The translations under genes and the position numbers were made by a program. This document shows, one piece after another, positions 1-9,282 of a stretch of DNA of 64,000 bases (the stretch's first letter is position 1; every line of letters begins with the position of its first letter). Source of the stretch: Maribacter_C sp947494565 (GTDB taxonomy: Bacteria > Bacteroidota > Bacteroidia > Flavobacteriales > Flavobacteriaceae); assembly GCF_047345415.1 (NCBI RefSeq), contig NZ_JBLFEP010000006.1:409828-473827 (forward strand), in the 5' to 3' direction. A model generated the notes under the pieces. It did no database searches. It saw only the letters and a program-made list of their open reading frames with translations, and was not told where the DNA came from.

Positions 1-57
1 GGTGATCGCCTCAATTTTATTGGAGAAAACTATCAATTAAGCCAAAAAAGTAAGTAA
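1..57 (+). CDS. C-terminal tail of an unidentified protein (partial)
   Basis: The first frame of the window is open from base 1 and ends at a TAA at 55-57, giving an 18-residue tail (GDRLNFIGENYQLSQKSK). The composition is protein-like, and the frame converges on coaD, whose stop lies 14 bases further on. The fragment is too short to name a family. It could also be chance, since only 57 bases are visible. Confidence 0.4.
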   Translation, partial: GDRLNFIGENYQLSQKSK

Positions 58-71
58 AATCCTATATGGAT

Positions 72-527
72 TTATTTTACCCTTACCGAATCGGGAACCA
101 AACCGGTATAATCCCCTCCATTTCTGATGACATCTCTTACAATGGAAGAACTGATATAAGATTTGCCCGAGGAAGTCAGCAGAAACACCGTTTCGATTTC
201 GGAAAGCTTACGATTTGTGTGCGCAATGGCCTTCTCAAACTCAAAGTCCGCAGGGTTCCTTAGACCTCGTAAAATGAAATTGGCATCGACTTCCTTACAA
301 AAATCAACGGTGAGGCCTTGATAGGTCAGTACCTTGATCTTGGGTTCGTCGGCAAAAGCTTTGGTTACAAACCCCATTCGTTGCTCTAAAGAAAACATAT
401 ACTTTTTTTCGGCATTGACCCCAATGGCGATGATCAATTCGTCAAACAAGGTTATACCCCTTCTGATAATATCGGCGTGACCTAAGGTAAGTGGGTCGAA
501 TGAACCGGGAAAAATCGCTCTTCTCAT
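72..527 (-). CDS. coaD: Phosphopantetheine adenylyltransferase
   Basis: Catalyses transfer of AMP from ATP to 4'-phosphopantetheine, the fourth step of coenzyme A synthesis, in the cytosol. The 151-residue protein has the usual family length. It carries the nucleotidyltransferase signature GSFDPLTLGH at residues 8-17, including the T/HxGH element, and the second nucleotide-binding motif ISSSIVRDV near residues 124-132. It lies 9 bp downstream of ddl on the same strand and is probably co-transcribed with it. The ATG is well placed, because the family normally begins with M(K/R)(R/K)AIFPGSFDP. Confidence 0.95.
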   Translation of the reverse strand: MRRAIFPGSFDPLTLGHADIIRRGITLFDELIIAIGVNAEKKYMFSLEQRMGFVTKAFADEPKIKVLTYQGLTVDFCKEVDANFILRGLRNPADFEFEKAIAHTNRKLSEIETVFLLTSSGKSYISSSIVRDVIRNGGDYTGLVPDSVRVK

Positions 528-536
528 CCTATAAAG

Positions 537-1520
537 TTAGGGGTTTTGGTTTAATGCTTCCTCAATGGCACTTTCAAACAATTGCGATAATGAAATGCCT
601 GCTACCCCTGCTTGTTGTGGTAATATACTCTGTTCGGTCAGCCCGGGCGTAGTGTTCATTTCAAGCATGAAAGGTTCATCACCCACAAAGATGAACTCAC
701 TTCTAGAGTATCCTGTCATTTTAAGCAGGTCATAGGCGCGTTTTGCTACTTCCGATACCTTTTCTTCTTGCGCTTTGGAAATTCTTGCAGGAGTGATTTC
801 TTTTGATTTTCCCTCATATTTGGCTTCGTAATCGAAAAAATCATTTTCTGTAACAATCTCGGTAATGGGTAGAACTTTCGTCTTCCCTTTATATTTAATG
901 ACACCTACCGAAACTTCAATACCATCTAAAAAGGATTCGATAATGATTTCATCATCCTCCTTATAGGCTTTTTCTATGGCATCAAGAAGCTTATCCTTTT
1001 CGTATACTTTTGATATGCCAAAACTACTGCCGGCTTTATTGGCCTTGACAAAACAGGGGAGGCCCACTTTTTCTACGATCTCCTCTAGGCGAATCGTATC
1101 GCCCTCGTTGAGATAGTACGACGTCGCCGATTGAATGCCATAAGGCTTCAAGACACTTAAAAGATCCCTTTTATTAAAGGTTAGTGCCGATTGGTAGTAG
1201 TCACAGGATGTTTGAGGAATGTCGATCAAGCTAAAGTAAGCCTGCAACAAACCATCTTCTCCAGGGGTGCCATGAATTGCATTGAATACACAGTCAAATC
1301 GCAACGTATCCGATTTCAGGGATACCGAAAAATCATGTCGATTGACAGGATGTTCTTGAGTATTCTCATCAACATAGACCCACTTATCCTTCAAAATGTG
1401 AATGCGGTACCCAATGTATTTCTCGCTATTCAGGTATTTGTGCACCACATTGCCACTCTTTAAAGAAATCATATACTCACTTGAGTAGCCGCCCATGATT
1501 ATGGCAATCTTTTTTTTCAT
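537..1520 (-). CDS. ddl: D-alanine--D-alanine ligase
   Basis: ATP-grasp ligase that joins two D-alanines for peptidoglycan precursor synthesis in the cytosol. I chose the ATG at 1520 (MKKKIAIIMGGYSSEY, 327 residues) over an in-frame start 27 bases upstream, because the conserved N-terminal GG(x)S(x)E loop then lies about 10 residues in, as in the family. Visible motifs are HGTPGEDG (the family's HGxxGEDG), the FVKANKAGSSFG ATP-binding segment, and the C-terminal EMNTTPGLTEQSILP (NTxPGxTxxSxxP). It is the first gene of a probable ddl-coaD pair, divergent from the PASTA protein gene. Confidence 0.94.
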   Translation of the reverse strand: MKKKIAIIMGGYSSEYMISLKSGNVVHKYLNSEKYIGYRIHILKDKWVYVDENTQEHPVNRHDFSVSLKSDTLRFDCVFNAIHGTPGEDGLLQAYFSLIDIPQTSCDYYQSALTFNKRDLLSVLKPYGIQSATSYYLNEGDTIRLEEIVEKVGLPCFVKANKAGSSFGISKVYEKDKLLDAIEKAYKEDDEIIIESFLDGIEVSVGVIKYKGKTKVLPITEIVTENDFFDYEAKYEGKSKEITPARISKAQEEKVSEVAKRAYDLLKMTGYSRSEFIFVGDEPFMLEMNTTPGLTEQSILPQQAGVAGISLSQLFESAIEEALNQNP

Positions 1521-1663
1521 TTGTATCGGGTAAAAAGCTCTGAACACATCAAAGTAAAGAAAAAAAGAAGAGGGAATGTTTCAGATAAGGCTAATTTTTT
1601 TGCTGGATAAGGAACGCTCCCCAATAATTAGTTTAGTTCTACCGTTAGTACTAGGGCATTTCC

Positions 1664-1671
1664 TATATTTG
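1664..1671 (+). promoter_or_regulatory. Probable -7 element (TATATTTG) for the PASTA-rluD operon
   Basis: TATATTTG matches the Bacteroidota -7 consensus TAnnTTTG exactly and lies 18 bp before the ATG at 1690. No TTG sits at the right distance for a -33 element (a GTTA is there instead), so this is only half a promoter by inspection. Confidence 0.45.
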
Positions 1672-1689
1672 TCCTGTTAATACAACAGC

Positions 1690-2277
1690 ATGCGGAATTT
1701 CTTTAAATTTCTTACGAGTAAAATCTTTTTGATACAGCTTGGGTTGGCTCTTGTGGCCTCCATCGTATTGGTTTTTGTGCTTTTGAGCTGGTTAAAGAGC
1801 ACTACAAATCATGGGGATTTTGTTGAAGTACCCGATTTTTCGAAAATGTCGGTGATGGATATGCGAAAGGCCATCGAGGATGCAGACCTGCGGTACGAAG
1901 TGTTGGATTCGGCAAATTACAATCCTGATTACCCGAGATTCTCCATTATAGATCAAAACCCGAAGGCAGGAAATAAGGTGAAGCAAAACCGAAAGATTTA
2001 CTTTACCGTTAACCCTTCAGGGTATAAGAAAGTGACTGTACCCAATGTCATTCAAGTTACCCAACGGAACGCGGCCTCTATGCTTAGAGCGGTTGGTTTG
2101 GATATTCAGCGAACGACGTACATTGATCAAATTGGGAAGGATATGGTCTATTACATCAAATACAAGGGTAAACAGATAAAACCTGGTGATAAATTACCCA
2201 AGACTTCAAAAGTGGAGCTGGTCTGCGGCAATGGGAATATCGGAGAGCGGGCACAGGTCAAGGCAGATTCGGAATAA
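1690..2277 (+). CDS. PASTA domain membrane protein
   Basis: A 195-residue single-pass membrane protein. A hydrophobic segment spans about residues 13-34. It is followed by two PASTA-like repeats, roughly residues 40-110 (VEVPDFSKMSVMDMRKAIED) and 112-182 (VTVPNVIQVTQRNAASMLRAVG). PASTA domains bind muropeptides or act as periplasmic spacers in kinases and penicillin-binding proteins. Here there is no kinase or transpeptidase domain, so it is a stand-alone PASTA protein with the repeats outside the cytoplasm. It is 2 bp upstream of rluD, almost certainly one transcript, and next to ddl, in keeping with an envelope role. The exact function is unknown. Confidence 0.85.
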   Translation: MRNFFKFLTSKIFLIQLGLALVASIVLVFVLLSWLKSTTNHGDFVEVPDFSKMSVMDMRKAIEDADLRYEVLDSANYNPDYPRFSIIDQNPKAGNKVKQNRKIYFTVNPSGYKKVTVPNVIQVTQRNAASMLRAVGLDIQRTTYIDQIGKDMVYYIKYKGKQIKPGDKLPKTSKVELVCGNGNIGERAQVKADSE

Positions 2278-2279
2278 TT

Positions 2280-3305
2280 ATGGGACCTGAAAATAGTCCT
2301 GAACTTCAAGAGGACGAACTTTTCGAGCATCACAAATTTGTTGCTGCCAAGGGACAAGAACCTTTGCGGGTGGATAAATTTCTAATGAACTTTATTGAGC
2401 ACGCTACACGGAATAAAATTCAAAAGGCCGCCAAAGACGGACATATTTGGGTAAATGGGGCAACTGTCAAGCAAAATTATAAGGTCAAAGCGGGTGATGA
2501 AGTAAAGGTGCTTTTCGAGCATCCCCCTCATGAGTTTCTATTAGTGCCCGAGGCCATTCCCTTAGATATTGTTTATGAAGACGAAGTACTGTTAGTGGTC
2601 AATAAACCTGCGGGCATGGTGGTGCACCCTGGCCACGGTAACTACTCAGGTACCCTTATCAACGCCTTACTTCATCATACTGATAACCTGCCGACGAACA
2701 GTAATGAACGACCAGGTCTGGTGCATCGAATTGATAAAGACACGTCTGGACTCCTCCTTGTCGCGAAGACCGAAGATGCCATGACCCATTTGGCAAAACA
2801 GTTTTTTGACAAGACTTCAGAACGGGAATATGTAGCTTTGGTCTGGGGAAATCTTGAAGATGACGAAGGCACGATTACCGGCGCTATCGGTAGGCATCCA
2901 AAGAATAGATTGCAAATGCATGTGTTTCCTGAAGGTGAAACCGGTAAGGAGGCCGTAACACACTTCAAGGTTTTGGAGCGATTGGGCTATGTGACCTTGG
3001 TCTCCTGTAAATTGGAGACCGGTAGAACCCATCAAATACGGGTGCATATGAAATATATCGGTCACACCCTTTTTAATGATGCCCGATACGGAGGCGAAAA
3101 GATTTTGAAAGGCACTACATTTACCAAGTACAGACAGTTTGTTGAAAATGCCTTTAAAATTCTCCCGAGGCAAGCCTTGCATGCCAAGACCTTGGGTTTC
3201 GTACATCCTATAAGTGGCGAAATGATGCGTTTTGATTCTGAAATTCCGGACGATATGTCGAACTGTATCGAAAAATGGCGACAGTACTCAAAGCATAGCC
3301 AGTGA
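2280..3305 (+). CDS. rluD: 23S rRNA pseudouridine synthase, RluD/RluA family
   Basis: Converts specific uridines of 23S rRNA to pseudouridine. The 341-residue protein has an N-terminal S4 RNA-binding domain (about residues 25-85, RVDKFLMNFIEHATRNKIQKA) and the RluA-type catalytic domain. The catalytic aspartate is visible as D152 in HRIDKDTSG, and RTHQIRVH lies further on. The length and the S4 domain fit RluD better than RluA. It is translationally close to the PASTA gene (2 bp gap). The position in the ribosome that it modifies cannot be read from sequence alone. Confidence 0.9.
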   Translation: MGPENSPELQEDELFEHHKFVAAKGQEPLRVDKFLMNFIEHATRNKIQKAAKDGHIWVNGATVKQNYKVKAGDEVKVLFEHPPHEFLLVPEAIPLDIVYEDEVLLVVNKPAGMVVHPGHGNYSGTLINALLHHTDNLPTNSNERPGLVHRIDKDTSGLLLVAKTEDAMTHLAKQFFDKTSEREYVALVWGNLEDDEGTITGAIGRHPKNRLQMHVFPEGETGKEAVTHFKVLERLGYVTLVSCKLETGRTHQIRVHMKYIGHTLFNDARYGGEKILKGTTFTKYRQFVENAFKILPRQALHAKTLGFVHPISGEMMRFDSEIPDDMSNCIEKWRQYSKHSQ

Positions 3306-3400
3306 GGTATAGTTTATGTTGATAGTAGCATCAAAAACTCGTTTTTTACTTTATAGGATTTAAATGAAATTGCAACTACTTTTACACTAAAATAGAGGAA

Positions 3401-4162
3401 ATGAAAATCGTAATCTCTCCGGCAAAATCATTGGATTTCGAAACGAAGTTACCCATAGAACGGTATTCACAACCGTGCTTTTTGCAACATTCAGAAAAGC
3501 TAAATAAAGTTTTGATCAAGAAAAAGCCCAAGGCCCTTTCCAAGCTAATGGGGATATCAGATAACCTGGCGCAGCTCAACTGGCAACGTAACCAAGACTT
3601 TTCTACACCATTTACTTCCGATAATGCCCGCCCAGCGGTTTATGCGTTTAATGGTGATGTTTACCAAGGGCTGGACGCCTATTCCTTAACGGAGCAAAAA
3701 ATGGATAAACTACAGCATACGTTGCGGATCCTCTCGGGCCTGTATGGCATTTTGAAACCTCTAGATTTGATTCAGCCGTACCGCTTGGAAATGGGGACAT
3801 CACTTAAAATCGGACGGAAAAAGAACCTTTACGAATTTTGGAAGAAGGAGATAACTACCCAATTAAACTCAGAATTGGAGGATGATGAGCTTTTCATAAA
3901 CCTTGCCAGCAATGAATATTTCGGTGCTGTCGATGTCAAGATGTTAAAAGTTCCGGTAATATCGCCTGTTTTCAAAGACTGGAAAAACGACAAACTGAAA
4001 GTCATCAGTTTCTTCGCGAAGAAGGCTAGGGGATCTATGGTGCGTTATATCATCGATACCGATGCCAAGACCTTGGAGGATATTAAAGGTTTTAACTACG
4101 ATGATTACATATACAGTAAAGAGCATACACTGAAGGAGACCGAACCTGTCTTTATCCGATAG
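3401..4162 (+). CDS. yaaA: Peroxide stress protein YaaA (UPF0246)
   Basis: A 253-residue cytosolic protein of the YaaA/DUF328 family, which in E. coli limits intracellular iron during peroxide stress and has a DNA-binding fold. The start MKIVISPAKSLDFE and the segments YAFNGDVYQGLDAYSL, LRILSGLYGILKPLDLIQPYRLEMG and NLASNEYF are family hallmarks. It appears to be monocistronic, about 95 bp after rluD. Confidence 0.9.
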   Translation: MKIVISPAKSLDFETKLPIERYSQPCFLQHSEKLNKVLIKKKPKALSKLMGISDNLAQLNWQRNQDFSTPFTSDNARPAVYAFNGDVYQGLDAYSLTEQKMDKLQHTLRILSGLYGILKPLDLIQPYRLEMGTSLKIGRKKNLYEFWKKEITTQLNSELEDDELFINLASNEYFGAVDVKMLKVPVISPVFKDWKNDKLKVISFFAKKARGSMVRYIIDTDAKTLEDIKGFNYDDYIYSKEHTLKETEPVFIR

Positions 4163-4216
4163 AATATTTTTAGAAAGTATACGTTTTATAGGTAGTGCTT
4201 CAAAAAGTCGGTGCTT

Positions 4217-4579
4217 ATGAAATTGATTATCTCATTTACTATTTTATGTACGGTTATTCTTTTTTCCTGTACTGATCGTGATGATAATTTAGAGGGCGTT
4301 CAGATTCGCGTTCAAAATACCACAGAAACTACTTTCAGTGAAGTAGTCATTGATAGTTTGCTCTTTCAGGATTTGCAACCTGAAGAAATCGCATTCTATC
4401 AAAAATACGATAGCCTCGTTCTTCCCAGAAGTGTTGCCTTGAAAACGGACTCCCTTGATTTTAGTATTGCGGTCGATACGATGTTAGAATTGGACTCTGT
4501 CAAATTGCACCTTTTTACGTATCGCATTAAAAGGTCATTGGAAGATGAAACGTTGGAAATCGAAATATTGAAAGACTGA
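4217..4579 (+). CDS. Small hypothetical lipoprotein
   Basis: A 120-residue protein with a lipoprotein-like N-terminus: MKLIISFTILCTVILFSC, with the likely lipidated cysteine at residue 18 followed by acidic TDRDD. I prefer the ATG at 4217 over the GTG at 4211. The rest is acidic and beta-rich with no recognised domain. It ends directly against the stop of the converging bTHX gene, with no spacer. Confidence 0.6.
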   Translation: MKLIISFTILCTVILFSCTDRDDNLEGVQIRVQNTTETTFSEVVIDSLLFQDLQPEEIAFYQKYDSLVLPRSVALKTDSLDFSIAVDTMLELDSVKLHLFTYRIKRSLEDETLEIEILKD

Positions 4580-4708
4580 TTATTTTTTCTTTCTACCGCT
4601 TACTTTTTCTTCTACACTGATTCTTTTCTTGATTTTACGCGGTCTTCTTACCCCAAAAGTTCCATTTGATATTTTTCCTCTTCGAGACTTTTTATCTCCT
4701 TTTCCCAT
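4580..4708 (-). CDS. 30S ribosomal protein bTHX (Thx)
   Basis: A 42-residue, very basic protein that begins MGKGDKKSRRGKISNGTFGV and ends in KKK. Found by translating the minus strand between the lipoprotein and the TPR gene. The start MGKGD(K/R)K(T/S)(K/R)RGKI and the following G(S/T)(F/Y)G(V/K)xRP match the small Thx/S31-type ribosomal protein known from Thermus and Bacteroidota, which sits in the head of the 30S subunit. The stop codon abuts the stop of the converging lipoprotein gene. Easily missed because of its length. Confidence 0.85.
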   Translation of the reverse strand: MGKGDKKSRRGKISNGTFGVRRPRKIKKRISVEEKVSGRKKK

Positions 4709-4878
4709 AAGAAAGTAAATTTATCGGTGTTCTCGAAAAAATCGAGTACCCTTTAGTTGTGATATCTATGTAAGTTACTGAATTGTAGTCGAAAAACAAT
4801 TGCTGTACACTTAATGATTATTGGTGTTTTTGACAATATGATAGGTTGAAAACAACATGAAGTTCTTATTTTCGGACT

Positions 4879-5601
4879 ATGTATTATTACCTGATCATTG
4901 CTTTGCAAGTATATTGTACATATCACTGCTATACCAATAGAAACAACTACTATTGGTATTTCGCCATTATTTTCTTGCCACTCATTGGCTGTCTGGCATA
5001 TTTGTTTATCAACGTTGTTCGTGCCAGTGAGGTCAATGCGGTACAAGATACCATCATATCGGCAATTAATCCGAGCAAGAAGATTACCGAGTTGGAGAAG
5101 AAATTCAGGTTTTCAGAGACCTTTGAGAATCAAGTTGCTTTGGCGGATGCGTACCTCGAAGCGGGTCATTATGACAAATCGATCGAGCACTATGAGGCTT
5201 CGTTAAAAGATGTTTTTCAGAATGATTTTTATACGCTTGCCCAACTCACCGAGGCCTACTATTGCTCTTCACGATTTAATGAGGCGGTCGCTTGTGCGGA
5301 AAAAATTAGGGAGTTCCCGAAATTCAAAAAATCACGGGCAGCTTTTTTATACGCTTTAGCCATGGAAAAGATCGGTCATACAGAAGAAGCGGAAAATTTC
5401 CTGGAGGGATTCAATGCACCTTACAGTAGATATCAAGAACGATTAGAGTTGTCGAAGTTTTATATTCGGCATACCAAGATGAAAGAGGCCAAGGTAATTC
5501 TTCAAGAAATAGTCTTTGAATCGGAAAGGATGTCAAAATCGAGTTTTCGACAAAATCGACAACTGATCCAGAAAGCCAAAGAATTGTTGACCACCCTTTG
5601 A
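4879..5601 (+). CDS. Membrane-anchored TPR protein with PLDc_N-like N-terminus
   Basis: A 240-residue protein. Residues 1-45 hold two short hydrophobic helices separated by a polar turn (TNRNNYYWYF), resembling the N-terminal membrane domain of cardiolipin synthase-like proteins. Residues about 75-230 are helical and contain TPR-like units (VALADAYLEAGHYDKSIEHYEASL and the following AQLTEAYYCSSRFNEAVACAEKI). It probably acts as a membrane-bound scaffold. It ends 2 bp before the UDG-like gene's ATG, so the two are likely co-transcribed. Confidence 0.65.
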   Translation: MYYYLIIALQVYCTYHCYTNRNNYYWYFAIIFLPLIGCLAYLFINVVRASEVNAVQDTIISAINPSKKITELEKKFRFSETFENQVALADAYLEAGHYDKSIEHYEASLKDVFQNDFYTLAQLTEAYYCSSRFNEAVACAEKIREFPKFKKSRAAFLYALAMEKIGHTEEAENFLEGFNAPYSRYQERLELSKFYIRHTKMKEAKVILQEIVFESERMSKSSFRQNRQLIQKAKELLTTL

Positions 5602-5603
5602 GT

Positions 5604-6296
5604 ATGTTCGTTCACACCCATCCGTATGAACCCTTTTTATTTAAGGAAGCTACCAAGTTGATCGTAGGTACCTTACCGCCACCCAGATTTACCACAGGGG
5701 AACTGAAGCCTGAAGACGTCGATTTCTGCTACGGTAGTAAAAATGGACAGTTATGGCCCATTTTAGATCGTATTTTCAATCTAAACCTTGTATATGAAAC
5801 CACAGCTTTTGCTACGCGACAGCGAACTGAGTTCTTATTGAGCCATAAAATTGGGGTTTGTGATATTGTGGAAAGTGCTATGCGTGACAAAATCGATGCT
5901 TCAGATTTGGGAATGAAAGATGCCAAACTTCGAAACATTATTGCTTATTTGAAGGACTTCAATAATATCGACACCATTTTATTCATGGGCGGCAATAGTA
6001 AAAATGGTCCGGAATATTTCTTTAGAAGACATCTTAAGGAACACGACCTCACCTTGAAGGTCGTTTCAAACATAGTGCCGAGAATCCATCAGTTTGAATT
6101 GCCCTTCAATACTACGCCAGGTTTGGATAATGGGAATATTCGAACCATACGAACCGTTTCCCTGACCGCTCCTTCGGGAGCAGCAAATAGGGCCGTCGGT
6201 AGTATGGATCTGTATAAAAAAATGAAGAATGAAAACCCAAATTTTACTACTGTTGACTTTCGAGTGATGCAATACCGCCCTTTTTTTCAGTCATGA
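5604..6296 (+). CDS. Uracil-DNA glycosylase superfamily-like protein
   Basis: A 230-residue protein, started at the ATG at 5604 rather than the TTG at 5598. An N-terminal strand (LIVGTLPPPRF) resembles the UDG-fold motif A (GxxPxx). The segment LTAPSGAANRAVGS near residue 190 resembles the second motif of Mug/TDG-type enzymes (NPSG..R). An FCYGSKNGQLWPIL segment follows motif A, as in Mug-like proteins. If correct, it removes damaged or mismatched bases from DNA. The usual catalytic residues cannot be assigned with certainty. Confidence 0.55.
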   Translation: MFVHTHPYEPFLFKEATKLIVGTLPPPRFTTGELKPEDVDFCYGSKNGQLWPILDRIFNLNLVYETTAFATRQRTEFLLSHKIGVCDIVESAMRDKIDASDLGMKDAKLRNIIAYLKDFNNIDTILFMGGNSKNGPEYFFRRHLKEHDLTLKVVSNIVPRIHQFELPFNTTPGLDNGNIRTIRTVSLTAPSGAANRAVGSMDLYKKMKNENPNFTTVDFRVMQYRPFFQS

Positions 6297-6343
6297 GGTA
6301 GTGAGGTTTTGATTTTGAATTACGGAAAGGTCAAGATAAACTA

Positions 6344-6377
6344 AAAAGAGCCCAACCTTTGCGGATTGAGCTCTTTT
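6344..6377 (+). terminator. Intrinsic terminator after the UDG-like gene
   Basis: An AAAAGAGCCCAA arm, a CCTTTGCGGA loop and a TTGAGCTCTTTT arm form a long stem rich in A-U at its base and ending in T residues. It lies about 50 bp after the stop. The remaining intergenic sequence up to ppc (to 6617) holds no supported gene. Confidence 0.7.
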
Positions 6378-6617
6378 ACGAGAACACTATATGAAAATGA
6401 AAAAATTTACTTCTTTATTACATGATAAAACTACCACCTTCGGCTTGTGTTTCGAAAATATTGTTGTGAACTGTGTTGGTTTTGTGGTGTAGGCTGTCTA
6501 TTTTGTGATTTCAAGTGATATGCCATTCAAAGATTCTCATATATTGGCGATATTTAGGCTTGAAAAAGCGTTTCCTATATTGGAGCGCATTAAAAAGAGT
6601 TTAATTTGTAATTACCT

Positions 6618-9167
6618 ATGCTGCAACAATCGGAAAGACTGGAAGTATTCAAAAAATCGGTTAACAATAAGTTCAATATTTACAACAGCCTTTTTCTCAA
6701 CTTACCCTATCGAAATATTGAGAATGTAGGTATGCTGATTCCACTGCTACTTGACCGGTGCCAAAAAGGACTCAAATCAGGACATAGCCCCCAACAGATA
6801 TTGGATGATTTTTTCGAAAACTATTCCCACATTGAATCGGAGCAGGAACGTATCGACTTCATGTTCAAAATTGTGCAGTATGTGGAGCGTCAAGTGGTGT
6901 TGTACGATAGTGTGGAAGATGCCGCTTTCCCAGAGCTGCATCAACACAGCACAACACTCTCCATACGCGACTATATTCAACTTATCGAGAAGAATAAGAA
7001 TTGGGAGAAGATTTCGGAAAAACTATCTACGTTCAGCGCCCGAATCGTATTGACGGCACACCCTACTCAGTTCTATACGCCTGCTGTACTGGAGATTATG
7101 GGGAATTTGAGATCTCTCATTGTAGAAAATAGAATAGATGAAATAGACATTGCATTGCAACAATTGGGTCTTACCTCTTTGATCAACGCTAAAAAACCCA
7201 CGCCGCTAGACGAGGCAAAGAACATCATTTTTATTCTTAGAAATGTATATTATGACGCGGTCGGTGATCTCTATAGTTATATCAAAGAGAATATCGGCAA
7301 AGACAATTTTTCAAATCATAATATCGTCAAACTCGGATTTTGGCCTGGAGGTGATCGTGATGGGAATCCTTACGTAACGGCATCGATAACAAAAGACGTG
7401 GCCGATGAATTGCGTTTGACTTTGATGAAATGCTATTATAATGATTTGAAGGCACTGCTGCCCAAATTATCCTTTAAAGGTTTGCAAACACTCTTATTTG
7501 ATTTAAGGGGCAAGCTTTATACGACCATGTTCGATGCCAGTAAAGTGATTTCATACGAGGAAATTTTAAATACCCTTTTAGAAATCAGGTCGATTCTTGT
7601 CACCAATTATCATAGCCTTTACCTCAAAGATCTAGATTGCCTGATAGACAAGGTCAAAATATTCAAAACCCATTTCGCTACTCTTGACATACGGCAAGAC
7701 CACAGCAAGCATAAGCTAGTGGTTCAAGAGATTCTCAAAAAGAACGGAAATATAAAGGAAGATCTTGATGAATTGACCGAAAAGCAACTGATCGACCTCC
7801 TCTTAAAATCGGATATCAAGGCACTAGCTGCGGATTACAAAGAAGAAATTGTCAAAGACACCATTAAGAATATCCGTCAGTTAAAGACCATTCAAAATAA
7901 AAATGGGGAAGAGGGTTGCAATAGATATATCATAAGTAATTCGGAAGATATTTTTTCCGTTCTTTTCGTTTTTGGACTGTTTCGCTGGTGCGGTTGGAAT
8001 ACCGATGCGATTAGCTTTGACATCGTTCCTTTATTTGAGACCATGAAAGGCATGGAAAGTTCGGAAGATACTATGCAACGTCTTTTCGATTTAAAAATGT
8101 ACCGTGACCATTTGAGTCGTAGGAAAGATATGCACACCATTATGCTAGGGTTCTCCGATGGAACTAAAGATGGCGGATACCTCAAAGCGAATTGGAATAT
8201 TCTAAAAACCAAGGAAACCCTATCCAAGGTCTGTAAAAAGAATAAGATCAAGGCGATATTTTTTGATGGCCGAGGTGGGCCACCAGCACGTGGTGGGGGT
8301 AAAACGCATCGTTTTTACGCCGCGCAGACCAAGGACATCGCCAATAACGAAATTCAGTTGACCATTCAGGGTCAGACCATTACCAGTACGTATGGTACTA
8401 AAGAGCAATTTCGTTATAACTGTGAACAGCTTTTGACCGCAGGCCTCTCGAATAACCTATTCGGAAAGGAAAATGTAATTTCCAGAGATGATCGAAGACT
8501 TATGGAAGAGCTGGCCGAATTGAGTTTTGAGAAGTACGATGCCCTGAAGCATCACGAAAAATTCATGTCCTATCTAGAGAATATGAGTACCTTAAAGTAC
8601 TATACCAAAGCCAACATCGGTAGTAGGCCTGGTAAAAGGGGAAATAAGGCCAAACTCGAATTGACCGATCTAAGGGCAATTTCCTTTGTGGGGTCATGGA
8701 GTCAATTGAAGCAAAATGTTCCCGGTTACTTTGGTATCGGTACCGCAATTCAAACCCTGAAGGAAAAAGGAAAATTGAAAGACCTTAGGAGAATGTTCAA
8801 GGAGGTGCCATTCTTCAAGGCTTTGATGCTCAACAGTATGATGTCACTATCAAAGTGTTACTTTGAATTGACGAGCTATATGGAGGAGGACCCTGAATAC
8901 GGGGAGTTTTGGAAAATTCTCCATGCGGAATACCAATTGTCAAAGAAAATGCTACTTATGATTTCCAATATGGATATTTTAATGGAAAGAGAGGCTGTAT
9001 CCCGTGAGTCCATAAAAATACGTGAGAATATCGTATTGCCGCTCCTGGTCATTCAACAGTACGCCTTACAGAAAATAGGACAAAAAGCAGACTTGAAGGA
9101 ACTTTACGAGAAAATAGTCACCAGATCATTATATGGTAATATAAATGCCAGCCGTAACTCGGCCTAG
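6618..9167 (+). CDS. ppc: Phosphoenolpyruvate carboxylase
   Basis: Carboxylates phosphoenolpyruvate with bicarbonate to oxaloacetate, feeding the TCA cycle. The 849-residue protein is a typical bacterial PEPC. Motifs: TAHPTQF with catalytic H148, GGDRDGNPYVT at about residues 244-254, GFSDGTKDGG, and FDGRGGPPARGGG at about 549-561 with the essential arginines. The ATG at 6618 fits the family N-terminus (LERFKKSVxxKFxIYNSLFLxLPY). It is isolated, with a terminator upstream and no neighbour in the same pathway. Confidence 0.96.
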   Translation: MLQQSERLEVFKKSVNNKFNIYNSLFLNLPYRNIENVGMLIPLLLDRCQKGLKSGHSPQQILDDFFENYSHIESEQERIDFMFKIVQYVERQVVLYDSVEDAAFPELHQHSTTLSIRDYIQLIEKNKNWEKISEKLSTFSARIVLTAHPTQFYTPAVLEIMGNLRSLIVENRIDEIDIALQQLGLTSLINAKKPTPLDEAKNIIFILRNVYYDAVGDLYSYIKENIGKDNFSNHNIVKLGFWPGGDRDGNPYVTASITKDVADELRLTLMKCYYNDLKALLPKLSFKGLQTLLFDLRGKLYTTMFDASKVISYEEILNTLLEIRSILVTNYHSLYLKDLDCLIDKVKIFKTHFATLDIRQDHSKHKLVVQEILKKNGNIKEDLDELTEKQLIDLLLKSDIKALAADYKEEIVKDTIKNIRQLKTIQNKNGEEGCNRYIISNSEDIFSVLFVFGLFRWCGWNTDAISFDIVPLFETMKGMESSEDTMQRLFDLKMYRDHLSRRKDMHTIMLGFSDGTKDGGYLKANWNILKTKETLSKVCKKNKIKAIFFDGRGGPPARGGGKTHRFYAAQTKDIANNEIQLTIQGQTITSTYGTKEQFRYNCEQLLTAGLSNNLFGKENVISRDDRRLMEELAELSFEKYDALKHHEKFMSYLENMSTLKYYTKANIGSRPGKRGNKAKLELTDLRAISFVGSWSQLKQNVPGYFGIGTAIQTLKEKGKLKDLRRMFKEVPFFKALMLNSMMSLSKCYFELTSYMEEDPEYGEFWKILHAEYQLSKKMLLMISNMDILMEREAVSRESIKIRENIVLPLLVIQQYALQKIGQKADLKELYEKIVTRSLYGNINASRNSA

Positions 9168-9282
9168 CCTGAAAAATATTTGCGAATAGATCGAGTTTTG
9201 GAAATTTATTTGGTACTGTTTTTGTGGGTATTTTATCATCTATAGCGTGAGTTAAATTACAAATCCAAACGTATCGAAAATT

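Noticed and set aside
6580..6608. Possible promoter TTG-N18-TTAATTTG just before ppc
   Set aside because: The -7 element has a mismatch at the invariant A, and it would leave only a few bases before the ppc ATG; it may be chance.
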